DNA of 64,000 nucleotides, taken from Pseudomonas sp. R37(2017) (GTDB lineage Bacteria; Pseudomonadota; Gammaproteobacteria; Pseudomonadales; Pseudomonadaceae). The notes beneath the pieces are model-generated. The model was not told where the DNA came from. It worked only from the letters and a program-made list of their open reading frames with translations, and did no database searches. The stretch's first letter is position 1. Each line of letters opens with the position of its first letter. This document shows, piece by piece, positions 8,242 through 15,739 of this stretch. The stretch covers positions 1 through 64,000 of the forward strand of contig NZ_NEHO01000016.1 of NCBI RefSeq assembly GCF_002113375.1, in the 5' to 3' direction. The position numbers and the translations under genes are program-made.

Positions 8242-10557
8242 ATGCAAGCAGCCAAGCCGTTATTTGACTATCCCAAGTACTGGGCCGAATGTTTCGGGCC
8301 AGCGCCGTTCCTGCCCATGAGCAGGGAGGAGATGGATCAGCTCGGCTGGGATTCCTGCGACATCATCATCGTCACAGGCGATGCATACGTCGATCACCCG
8401 TCGTTCGGCATGGCGATCATCGGCCGGCTGCTGGAGTCCCAGGGCTTCCGCGTCGGGATCATTGCCCAGCCGAACTGGCAATCCAAGGACGACTTCATGA
8501 AGCTTGGCGAGCCGAACCTGTTCTTCGGTGTCGCGGCCGGCAACATGGACTCGATGATCAACCGCTACACCGCCGACAAAAAAATCCGTTCCGACGATGC
8601 CTACACGCCGGGCGGCCTGGCCGGCAAGCGTCCGGACCGCGCCAGCCTGGTTTACAGCCAGCGCTGCAAGGAAGCCTACAAGCACGTACCGATCGTGCTT
8701 GGTGGCATCGAGGCGTCCCTGCGCCGCATCGCCCACTACGACTACTGGCAGGACCGTGTGCGCAACTCGATCCTGATCGACGCCAGCGCCGACATCCTGC
8801 TCTACGGCAACGCCGAGCGGGCTATCGTCGAGGTCGCCCAGCGCCTGTCCTACGGTCACAAGATCGAAGACATCACTGACGTGCGCGGCACCGCGTTCAT
8901 CCGTCGCGACACGCCGCAAGGCTGGTACGAAGTCGACTCCACGCGCATCGATCGTCCGGGCAAGATCGACAAGATCATCAACCCCTACGTCAACACCCAG
9001 GACACCGCCGCCTGCGCCATCGAGCAGGAAAAAGGTGCGACTGTTTCAAGTGCAGAGGATCCGCAGGAAGCCAAGGTCGTGCAGATCCTGGCCAGCCCGA
9101 AGATGACGCGCGACAAGACTGTGATCCGTCTGCCGTCGGTGGAAAAAGTCCGCAACGATGCGGTGCTCTACGCCCACGCCAACCGCGTGTTGCACCTGGA
9201 AACCAACCCGGGCAACGCCCGTGCGCTGGTACAGAAGCATGGCGAAGTCGACGTCTGGTTCAACCCGCCACCGATTCCGATGACCACCGAAGAAATGGAC
9301 TACGTGTTCGGCATGCCTTACCAGCGCATTCCGCACCCGGCGTACGGCAAGGAAAAGATCCCGGCCTACGAGATGATCCGTTTCTCGGTGAACATCATGC
9401 GTGGCTGCTTCGGCGGCTGCACCTTCTGTTCGATCACCGAGCACGAAGGCCGCATTATCCAGAACCGTTCCGAAGAGTCGATCATTCGCGAGATCGAAGA
9501 AATTCGTGACAAGGTGCCTGGTTTTACCGGCGTGATCTCCGACCTCGGTGGCCCGACCGCGAACATGTATCGCATCGCCTGCAAGAGCCCGGAAATCGAA
9601 TCCGCGTGCCGCAAGCCATCGTGTGTGTTCCCTGGCATCTGCCCGAACCTGAATACCGACCACTCGTCGCTGATCCAGCTGTACCGCAGTGCCCGTGCCT
9701 TGCCGGGTGTGAAGAAGATCCTGATCGCGTCCGGGCTGCGCTACGACCTGGCGGTCGAGTCGCCGGAGTACGTCAAGGAGCTGGTGACCCACCACGTCGG
9801 CGGTTACCTGAAGATCGCCCCGGAGCACACCGAGGAAGGTCCGCTCAACCAGATGATGAAACCGGGCATCGGCACCTATGACCGCTTCAAGCGCATGTTC
9901 GAGAAGTTTTCGAAGGAAGCGGGCAAAGAGCAGTACCTGATTCCGTACTTCATCGCCGCCCACCCGGGCACTACCGACGAAGACATGATGAACCTGGCCC
10001 TGTGGCTCAAGGGCAACGGCTTCCGTGCCGACCAGGTGCAGGCGTTCTATCCGTCGCCGATGGCCAGCGCCACCGCGATGTACCACTCGGGCAAGAACCC
10101 GCTGCGCAAGGTCACCTACAAGAGCGACGGCGTGACCATCGTCAAGAGCGAAGAGCAGCGTCGCCTGCACAAGGCGTTCTTGCGTTATCACGACCCGAAA
10201 GGCTGGCCGATGCTGCGTGAGGCCCTGACCCGCATGGGCCGCGCCGACCTGATCGGGCCGGGCAAGAACCAGTTGATCCCGCTGCACCAGCCGTCGACCG
10301 ATAGCTACCAGAGCGCCCGTCGCAAGAACTCGACACCGGCCGGCAGCCATAAAGTGGCCAAGGAAAAGACCACCAAAATCCTCACCCAGCACACTGGCCT
10401 TCCACCCCGTGCCAGCGATGGTGGCAATCCGTGGGACAAGCGTGAACAGGCCAAGGCGGCGGCATTTGCCCGCAACCAGCAAGCGGCCAAGGAGCGCAAG
10501 GAAGCAGCCAAGGGCAAGGGGCCAAAGCCGGCTCGCAAGCCGGTGGTACCGCGTTAA
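8242..10557 (+). CDS. ygiQ: YgiQ-family radical SAM protein
   Basis: 771 residues, the usual length of the family. An N-terminal UPF0313/cobalamin-binding-like region (DIIIVTGDAYVDHPSFGMAI) precedes a radical SAM core. The core carries the [4Fe-4S] motif CFGGCTFCS at C389, C393 and C396. The C-terminal end is Lys/Ala-rich and basic. The reaction is not established for the family. A TATATT hexamer at 8193-8198 may be its -10 element. It is a monocistronic gene closed by a good terminator. Confidence 0.93.
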   Translation: MQAAKPLFDYPKYWAECFGPAPFLPMSREEMDQLGWDSCDIIIVTGDAYVDHPSFGMAIIGRLLESQGFRVGIIAQPNWQSKDDFMKLGEPNLFFGVAAGNMDSMINRYTADKKIRSDDAYTPGGLAGKRPDRASLVYSQRCKEAYKHVPIVLGGIEASLRRIAHYDYWQDRVRNSILIDASADILLYGNAERAIVEVAQRLSYGHKIEDITDVRGTAFIRRDTPQGWYEVDSTRIDRPGKIDKIINPYVNTQDTAACAIEQEKGATVSSAEDPQEAKVVQILASPKMTRDKTVIRLPSVEKVRNDAVLYAHANRVLHLETNPGNARALVQKHGEVDVWFNPPPIPMTTEEMDYVFGMPYQRIPHPAYGKEKIPAYEMIRFSVNIMRGCFGGCTFCSITEHEGRIIQNRSEESIIREIEEIRDKVPGFTGVISDLGGPTANMYRIACKSPEIESACRKPSCVFPGICPNLNTDHSSLIQLYRSARALPGVKKILIASGLRYDLAVESPEYVKELVTHHVGGYLKIAPEHTEEGPLNQMMKPGIGTYDRFKRMFEKFSKEAGKEQYLIPYFIAAHPGTTDEDMMNLALWLKGNGFRADQVQAFYPSPMASATAMYHSGKNPLRKVTYKSDGVTIVKSEEQRRLHKAFLRYHDPKGWPMLREALTRMGRADLIGPGKNQLIPLHQPSTDSYQSARRKNSTPAGSHKVAKEKTTKILTQHTGLPPRASDGGNPWDKREQAKAAAFARNQQAAKERKEAAKGKGPKPARKPVVPR

Positions 10558-10577
10558 GGCTCACTTGCGCTGAACAG

Positions 10578-10604
10578 AACGCCAACCTTCGGGTTGGCGT
10601 TTTT
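10578..10604 (+). terminator. Rho-independent terminator of ygiQ
   Basis: AACGCCAACC-TTCG-GGTTGGCGTT forms a 10-bp perfect stem with a UUCG tetraloop followed by TTTTT. It starts 21 bases past the ygiQ stop codon. Confidence 0.95.
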
Positions 10605-10629
10605 CATTTCCGGGTAACTGAAATTCCAT

Positions 10630-10656
10630 TGTGGCGAGGGAGCTTGTTCGCGAAGA
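10630..10656. repeat. Degenerate REP half-site (family 2 / family 1 hybrid)
   Basis: TGTGGCGAGGGAGCTTG resembles the start of the family-2 REP (TGTGGCGAGGGGGCTTGCCC). It runs into TTCGCGAAG, which resembles family 1. There is no partner arm, so it is a decayed or solo copy. Confidence 0.5.
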
Positions 10657-10678
10657 ACCCGAGAGTGCTTCGGTGTCC

Positions 10679-10858
10679 TCAGGCGTCGGGCGCAGGGTCT
10701 TTCGGTGCATCAGCAGCATCTTCTGCCGCCACTTCACCTTCAGGGTTCAGTGCCGCTTGTTCAGCCGTAGCTTTCTTGCGCTGAAGCTTTTCCTCTTTCT
10801 TCTGCTCCTTGGCCAAGTCTCGCTGACGTTTGGCGAAGGAATAATTGGGTTTGGCCAT
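10679..10858 (-). CDS. Small highly charged hypothetical protein
   Basis: 59 residues starting MAKPNYSFAKRQRDLAKEQK. The N-terminal half is a Lys/Glu/Arg-rich amphipathic helix or coiled coil; the C-terminal third is acidic and Ala-rich (EVAAEDAADAPKDPAPDA). The start is fixed by AGAGGAT just upstream; the frame stays open further upstream but without a usable site. Similar small proteins beginning MAKPNYSFAKRQ are widespread in Pseudomonas to my memory, without assigned function. It is the gene after the LOG protein on the same strand (68 bases), so possibly co-transcribed. Confidence 0.8.
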   Translation of the reverse strand: MAKPNYSFAKRQRDLAKEQKKEEKLQRKKATAEQAALNPEGEVAAEDAADAPKDPAPDA

Positions 10859-10926
10859 GGGCGATCCTCTGGGGTCGAAGGTGAGGTTGAGCGGCGCATG
10901 TGCTGCCCTGCATCGGAGTCGAGCCG

Positions 10927-11514
10927 TTAGCTGGGTTTTTGCTCGGCCCATTTTGGCGTTACGGACGGTTGCCAGGCATCCAGGGCATCGAGCAGGGCTT
11001 GCGGCGATTCGCTCACTTGCAGCATGTCACGGTGCTGCCCGCGAACGAAGCCTTCGCCGACGATGTGATCGAGAAAAGACGTCAATTTGCTGTAGAAGCC
11101 GTTCACTTCCAGCAAGCCCAGCGGTTTGCCGTGGTAGCCGAGCTGGCCCCAGGTCCAGACTTCGAACAGTTCTTCCAGGGTGCCAAGGCCGCCAGGCAGC
11201 GCGATAAAGGCATCACTGAGCTCGGCCATCCGGGCCTTGCGCGCGTGCATGCCATCGACGACTTCCAGGCGAGTCAGGCCGCTGTGGCCGATTTCCTTGT
11301 CCTTGAGGCTTTGCGGGATGATGCCGATCACTTCACCGCCGGCCGCCAGGGCTGCGTCGGCGACGATTCCCATCAGGCCCACGGCGCCGCCGCCATAAAC
11401 GAGGGTCAGCTTGCGCTCGGCCAGAGCCCGGCCAAGGGCAACGGCGGCTTCGCGGTAAGCCGGGTTGGTGCCGGTGCTGGCACCACAAAATACACAAACA
11501 GATGTTAAAGACAT
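10927..11514 (-). CDS. LOG-family protein (TIGR00730), probable nucleoside 5'-monophosphate phosphoribohydrolase
   Basis: 195 residues, the family length. It has a Rossmann-type fold with the signature PGGLGTLEELFEVWTW and the N-terminal VCVFCGASTGTNPAY. LOG-family enzymes cleave the N-glycosidic bond of purine (or N6-modified cytokinin) nucleotide monophosphates, releasing ribose 5-phosphate. In a bacterium like this, general AMP hydrolysis is as likely as cytokinin activation. The PGGxGTxxE motif and the upstream Arg (HARKARM) are intact. Start ATG 11514, preceded by AAGGAGCAAGGC. Confidence 0.92.
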   Translation of the reverse strand: MSLTSVCVFCGASTGTNPAYREAAVALGRALAERKLTLVYGGGAVGLMGIVADAALAAGGEVIGIIPQSLKDKEIGHSGLTRLEVVDGMHARKARMAELSDAFIALPGGLGTLEELFEVWTWGQLGYHGKPLGLLEVNGFYSKLTSFLDHIVGEGFVRGQHRDMLQVSESPQALLDALDAWQPSVTPKWAEQKPS

Positions 11515-11574
11515 GCCTTGCTCCTTGGTCGATCAGGGCCACAGAGTAAAGGCAGGCGCACGGTACTCCAAGGG

Positions 11575-11664
11575 CTAGACTTGATGTTCCCGGGTTTCGT
11601 ACGTACCGCTGGCGCCGCAAGCGTAGGCGGCCAGCAAACTGCACAACAGACTGTTGATCGACAT
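11575..11664 (-). CDS. Putative 29-residue peptide
   Basis: A very short frame reading MSINSLLCSLLAAYACGASG followed by nine polar residues and TAG. An AAGGAA site lies 8-9 bases before the ATG. The N-terminal 18 residues are hydrophobic with two cysteines, the rest hydrophilic, so it could be a single-pass membrane or exported peptide. It sits between the LOG gene and azu, transcribed away from azu. I half-remember similar peptides in other Pseudomonas, which would support it, but have no proof of expression. Confidence 0.5.
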   Translation of the reverse strand: MSINSLLCSLLAAYACGASGTYETREHQV

Positions 11665-11739
11665 GACAGGCGTTCCTTCTGATGGGGGACGGCCTGATGA
11701 TAAGCCCGGACCAGACACTTGGCCGGTAGATTGTTTACA

Positions 11740-11769
11740 TCGGGCTTATAGCCCGAAAGTTGTATACAA
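11740..11769. promoter_or_regulatory. Two adjacent palindromes upstream of azu
   Basis: TCGGGCT-TAT-AGCCCGA (11740-11756) is a perfect 7-bp inverted repeat, and TTGTATACAA (11760-11769) is a perfect 10-bp palindrome. The second resembles operators of GntR-type repressors. They lie about 90-120 bases upstream of azu and about 80 upstream of the divergent small peptide frame, so they could serve either. Function is inference. Confidence 0.4.
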
Positions 11770-11772
11770 TTT

Positions 11773-11786
11773 TTGATTCAAGTCAT
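11773..11786 (+). promoter_or_regulatory. Possible Anr (FNR-type) box upstream of azu
   Basis: TTGAT-TCAA-GTCAT matches the first half-site of the Anr/FNR consensus TTGAT-N4-ATCAA exactly and the second poorly. Azurin of P. aeruginosa is known to be Anr- and RpoS-dependent, which makes the site plausible. No clear -10 could be placed downstream. Confidence 0.4.
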
Positions 11787-11858
11787 ATGAACTTGCGAAG
11801 TTTTCAGGCAGTCTTCTGTTCATTCGCAATTTCGTTAACCCTGCCTTGGAGATTCACC

Positions 11859-12305
11859 ATGTTTGCCAAACTCGCTGCGGTATCCCTGTTGACACTGGCC
11901 AGCAGCCAACTGATGGCTGCCGAGTGCAAGACCACCATTGACTCCACCGATCAAATGGCCTTCAGCACCAAGGCCATAGAAATCGACAAGAGCTGCAAGA
12001 CCTTTACCGTCGAACTGACCCACTCCGGCAGCCTGCCGAAAAATGTCATGGGCCATAACTTTGTACTGAGCAAAGAAGCCGACATGCAGCCGATCGCCAC
12101 CGACGGCCTGAGCGCCGGCATCGACAAGAACTACCTGAAGGAAGGCGACGCCCGCGTGATCGCCCACACCAAGATCATCGGCGCCAAGGAAACCGACTCG
12201 GTGACCTTCGATGTGTCCAAGCTGGATGCCGCTGAAAAATATGGTTTCTTCTGCTCTTTCCCGGGCCACATCTCGATGATGAAAGGCACCGTGACCCTGA
12301 AGTAA
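11859..12305 (+). CDS. azu: Azurin (type I blue copper protein)
   Basis: 148 residues: a 20-residue Sec signal peptide ending QLMAA, then the mature protein starting ECKTTIDSTDQMAF. It is a periplasmic one-electron carrier with cytochrome c551 and nitrite reductase as classical partners. All copper ligands are present: the Gly and His of NVMGHNFVLS, the Cys and His of FCSFPGH, and the Met of HISMMKG. The disulphide cysteines are also conserved. Start ATG 11859 is preceded by TTGGAG, and an upstream in-frame ATG would destroy the signal peptide. Likely induced at low oxygen or in stationary phase. Confidence 0.97.
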   Translation: MFAKLAAVSLLTLASSQLMAAECKTTIDSTDQMAFSTKAIEIDKSCKTFTVELTHSGSLPKNVMGHNFVLSKEADMQPIATDGLSAGIDKNYLKEGDARVIAHTKIIGAKETDSVTFDVSKLDAAEKYGFFCSFPGHISMMKGTVTLK

Positions 12306-12327
12306 TCAGGCATACCGCGTCATCGTT

Positions 12328-12396
12328 CTTCGCGAGCAGGCTCGCTCCCACAATGGATCGCGGTCTAATTGTGGGAACGAGCCTGCTCGCGAAGGG
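12328..12396. repeat. REPIN, family 1
   Basis: Inverted pair of the GCGAGCAGGCTCGC core with a short spacer, just downstream of azu and before the bidirectional terminator. The second arm has one change (GGGAACGAGCC). Confidence 0.9.
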
Positions 12397-12428
12397 GCCA
12401 GAAGCATCACCGCATGCTTTGGCCAAAG

Positions 12429-12466
12429 AAAAGCCCGCTGAAGCTCAACACTTCAGCGGGCTTTTT
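12429..12466. terminator. Bidirectional terminator between azu and nadE
   Basis: AAAAGCCCGCTGAAG pairs perfectly with CTTCAGCGGGCTTTT around a 7-base loop. The A-run and T-run flanks let it stop both the rightward azu and the leftward nadE transcripts, which converge here. Confidence 0.93.
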
Positions 12467-12480
12467 CATTCACTCACGCT

Positions 12481-13308
12481 TCAAGGCGCAAACGGCATCA
12501 CGCGCTTGTGATGGGTCTTGTTGTAGGTGTCGCAAATGATCTTGAACGCTTCCTCGCGCACCGGATTGCCGTGCAGGAAGGCGTCGATCTCGGCATAAGT
12601 CACGCCGTGGGAGGCTTCGTCCGGTTTGCCGGGCGACAGGTCTTCGAGGTCGGCGGTCGGGACTTTCTCCACCAGTGACTCCGGCGCGCCGAAGCTGCGG
12701 GCGATGGCGCGGACCTGGTTTTTCACCAGGCCACTCAGTGGTGCCAGGTCGCAGGCGCCGTCACCGAACTTGGTGAAGAAACCCATCACCGCTTCCGCCG
12801 CGTGATCGGTGCCGATCACCAGGCCATGTGCCGCGCCGGCGATGGTGTATTGGGCGACCATGCGCATGCGCGCCTTGGTGTTGCCGAGCACGAAATCCAC
12901 CGACACCGCATGTTTGCCTTCGAAAGCCGCCACTTCATTGGCCAGGGCCTTGACCGCCGGACCGATGTTCACGGTGTGGCGCTCGTCCGGTTTGATGAAA
13001 TCCACCGACGCCTGGGCGTCGTGCTCATCGAACTGGGTTTCGTAGGGCAGGCGCACGGCGATGAATTTGTAGGCGGCATCACCGCTGCGCTGACGCAGTT
13101 CACGGACGGCGCGCTGGGCCATCAGGCCGGCGGTCAGGGAGTCGACGCCGCCGCTGATGCCCAATACCAGTGTCTTGAGGCCGGAATTGACCAGGCAGTC
13201 CTGTATGAAAGTCACCCGTCGGGCGACTTCGGCCTCGAGGGCGGCTTCGTCGGCGAATGGCGGCTGGACCTTGAGCTGTTCAGCAATCTCACGCTGTACG
13301 GCTTGCAT
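12481..13308 (-). CDS. nadE: Ammonia-dependent NAD+ synthetase
   Basis: 275 residues, the length of single-domain NadE. It converts nicotinate adenine dinucleotide, ATP and NH3 to NAD+ in the cytoplasm. The ATP-pyrophosphatase P-loop LGISGGVDSLTAGL lies at about residues 48-61, with KNQVRAIARSFGAP and the VEKVPTADLEDL segment further on. No glutaminase domain is present. It begins 4 bases after the pncB stop with its AAGGAG inside the pncB 3' end, so the two salvage genes are translated together. Confidence 0.97.
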   Translation of the reverse strand: MQAVQREIAEQLKVQPPFADEAALEAEVARRVTFIQDCLVNSGLKTLVLGISGGVDSLTAGLMAQRAVRELRQRSGDAAYKFIAVRLPYETQFDEHDAQASVDFIKPDERHTVNIGPAVKALANEVAAFEGKHAVSVDFVLGNTKARMRMVAQYTIAGAAHGLVIGTDHAAEAVMGFFTKFGDGACDLAPLSGLVKNQVRAIARSFGAPESLVEKVPTADLEDLSPGKPDEASHGVTYAEIDAFLHGNPVREEAFKIICDTYNKTHHKRVMPFAP

Positions 13309-13312
13309 GAAT

Positions 13313-14539
13313 TCACTCCTTGCTTGATGTACTTGAAAGGGCGGCAGGAACCTGGAAAACGTGTCGCAAGTAAGCGACGAAATTCGGGTCTTTGCAGTGC
13401 GTCTTGCCTGGCTCGTCGGAGACCTTCGCCACCGGCTGACCGTTGCAGGCGGTCATTTTAAGCACGATGCTCATCGGTTCGACACCTGGAATATCACAGG
13501 TCAGGTTGGTGCCGATGCCGAAGCTGACATTGATCCGACCGCGCAGCGCCCGGAATATCTCCAGGGCCTTGGGCAGGGTCAGGCTGTCGGAGAAGGTCAG
13601 CGTCTTGCTCATCGGGTCGATGCCGAGCTTGTGATAGTGGGCGATGGCTTTTTCCGCCCACAGCACCGGATCGCCTGAATCGTGGCGCAAACCGTCGAAA
13701 AGCTTGGCGAAAAACAGATCGAAATCGCCGAGGAAGGCATCCATGGTGATGCAGTCCGTCAGGGCAATCCCCAGCAGGCCACGGTATTCGCGAACCCAGC
13801 AATCGAGTGCGGCAATCTGGCTGTCAATCAGCCGCGGGCCGAGTTGCTGGTGCGCCATGATCCATTCGTGGGCCATGGTGCCCAGGGGCTTCATGTCCAG
13901 TTCCCGGGACAGATGCACGTTGCTGGTGCCGACGAAGCGTCCGGGGAAATCGTGCTTGAGCACGTTCACCACTTCTTCCTGCACACGATACGAGAAGCGA
14001 CGGCGCGTGCCGAAATCGGCCACCTGCAAATCGGACAATTCATCACTGCTGGCGTTGGCGCTCAGCCAGTCAAACTTGCGGTAGAGCTGCTCACGGACCC
14101 GCTCCAGCGCGACTTCGCGGTAGCGATAGCGGTTGCGCACTTCGCTGACCAGTGCCAGCAGCGGTACTTCGAACAGGATCACATGCAGCCAGGGGCCCCG
14201 CAGGCGGATAGACAGTTCGCCGTTTTCGATACCGGTGTGGATGTAGCGCAGGTTGAAGCGAAACAACCCGAGAAAACGCAGAAAATCCGGCTTCAGGAAG
14301 CTGATGCGCTCCAGAAAGCTCAACTGGTCTGCGCTCAGGCTCAGTTCGGCCAGGCGCTCGATCTGGAAACGTATTTCTGCCAGGTAGGGGCGCAAGTCCT
14401 CGCCGTTACGACAACGAAACTCCCATTCGACTTCGACGTTCGGGTAGTTGTGCAGGACCGCCTGCATCATCGTCAGTTTGTAGAAGTCGGTGTCGAGCAG
14501 GTTCTGCACGATACGATCGGCAAACATACTCTCGCTCAT
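13313..14539 (-). CDS. pncB: Nicotinate phosphoribosyltransferase
   Basis: 408 residues. It forms nicotinate mononucleotide from nicotinate and PRPP with ATP, the first step of the salvage branch that NadE finishes. Family signatures visible are NLLDTDFYKLTMMQAV near the N-terminus, the GTSNVHLSRELDMKPLGTMAHE region with the phosphorylatable His, and RHDSGDPVLWAEKA plus FGIGTNLT near the end. Start ATG 14539 is chosen for its GGAG site; the 12 codons upstream are open but lack one. Confidence 0.96.
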   Translation of the reverse strand: MSESMFADRIVQNLLDTDFYKLTMMQAVLHNYPNVEVEWEFRCRNGEDLRPYLAEIRFQIERLAELSLSADQLSFLERISFLKPDFLRFLGLFRFNLRYIHTGIENGELSIRLRGPWLHVILFEVPLLALVSEVRNRYRYREVALERVREQLYRKFDWLSANASSDELSDLQVADFGTRRRFSYRVQEEVVNVLKHDFPGRFVGTSNVHLSRELDMKPLGTMAHEWIMAHQQLGPRLIDSQIAALDCWVREYRGLLGIALTDCITMDAFLGDFDLFFAKLFDGLRHDSGDPVLWAEKAIAHYHKLGIDPMSKTLTFSDSLTLPKALEIFRALRGRINVSFGIGTNLTCDIPGVEPMSIVLKMTACNGQPVAKVSDEPGKTHCKDPNFVAYLRHVFQVPAALSSTSSKE

Positions 14540-14652
14540 AACGGGGGTCTCCAGCGTTGCAGCGATATTGATCAATGGCGCTAGTGGCGCATATCAGGGG
14601 GCTGGATAGCCAGCGATTTCTTGGATCACTCTAGATCCCTGTGGGAGCGTCC

Positions 14653-15564
14653 TTAAATTTGTGACATTTCCGGGCTATCGATCTGCTCCAGCATCCACTT
14701 CACGAAGTCCCGCACTTTCGGCACTTCCGCCGAATGCTCCGGGTAGGCCAGGTAATAGGCGTCATTGCTGGGCATTGCATGCTGCCAGGGAATGACCAGC
14801 TTGCCGTCGGCCAATTCTTCTTCCACCAGAAACCGTGGCAACAATGCCACGCCGCAGCCGACCTGGGCGGCGCGGATGCACATGTAAAAGGTTTCGAAGC
14901 GTGGGCCGTGGTAGCTGTGCTCGGTGTGATAGCCCTGGTGGTCGAACCAGTCATGCCAGGCCTGGGGGCGGGAAGCGTTTTGCAGCAGGACCAGGTCAGT
15001 CAGTTGCGTCGGATCGGTAAACGGCGTGTCCGGCAGGCTGCCGGGGGCGCATACCGGCACCAACTCTTCGCCGAAAAGCTTCAGGCACTCGGTACCGGGC
15101 CGCGAGCCTTGGCCGAAGTAGAATGCCAGGTCGCTGCGACCTTGCAGCAGATCGTCGGCTTCCTGCTCGCTGCACAGGTCCAGATGGATCGAAGGATGCC
15201 GCAGGCGCCAGCCTTTGAGCCGCGGCACCAGCCAGCGCGCGCCGAAGGTCGGCGGTGTCGAGACGCGCAGGACTTCGGTTTCACCGCCGTAGGAACGCAG
15301 GTAATGGGTCGACATCTCGACTTGCGTGAGGATTTTTCGCACCTCAACCAGGTACAGATCGCCGGCCGGTGTCATCTGCAGGCGTCGGCGCACCCGGCGA
15401 AACAGCAGGTGCTGCAACAGTTCTTCGAGTTGCGCGACCTGTTTGCTCACGGCACTTTGGGTCAGGTTCAGCTCTTCGGCGGCCCGGGTGAAGCTCAAGT
15501 GCCGGGTGACGGCCTCGAAACACTGCAGTGCAGCGATCGATGGCAAGTAGCGTTTATTCAGCAT
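14653..15564 (-). CDS. LysR-family regulator next to amaB/amaA
   Basis: 303 residues with an N-terminal winged helix (SFTRAAEELNLTQSAVSKQV, about 25-44) and a periplasmic-binding-type effector domain. It is GcvA-like in style. It is transcribed divergently from amaB with 175 bases between, which contain a small inverted repeat. That placement makes it the likely activator of the pipecolate/lysine pathway, with a pathway intermediate as inducer. This assignment rests on context only. Confidence 0.88.
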   Translation of the reverse strand: MLNKRYLPSIAALQCFEAVTRHLSFTRAAEELNLTQSAVSKQVAQLEELLQHLLFRRVRRRLQMTPAGDLYLVEVRKILTQVEMSTHYLRSYGGETEVLRVSTPPTFGARWLVPRLKGWRLRHPSIHLDLCSEQEADDLLQGRSDLAFYFGQGSRPGTECLKLFGEELVPVCAPGSLPDTPFTDPTQLTDLVLLQNASRPQAWHDWFDHQGYHTEHSYHGPRFETFYMCIRAAQVGCGVALLPRFLVEEELADGKLVIPWQHAMPSNDAYYLAYPEHSAEVPKVRDFVKWMLEQIDSPEMSQI

Positions 15565-15686
15565 GGGCGGTCCTTGGTTCTTGTTTCTTTATTGCCAGCA
15601 ATGCACAGCATGAATAAACGGAATGATATCTCTCTTAAAGGTCGTTTGTTGAGTAACCTCCGGGCAGCTAAAACTACAGGCCTGAT

Positions 15687-15706
15687 CAGCCGTGAATTTC
15701 CGGCTG
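15687..15706. promoter_or_regulatory. Inverted repeat in the lysR-amaB divergent region
   Basis: CAGCCG (15687-15692) and CGGCTG (15701-15706) are perfect inverted copies around TGAATTTC. It sits about 35 bases before amaB. LysR regulators bind interrupted dyads in such regions, so this could be an operator, though it lacks a clear T-N11-A core. Confidence 0.35.
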
Positions 15707-15739
15707 CACGTGTTCTGTCTTTTGCTTGAGGAGTGACCC

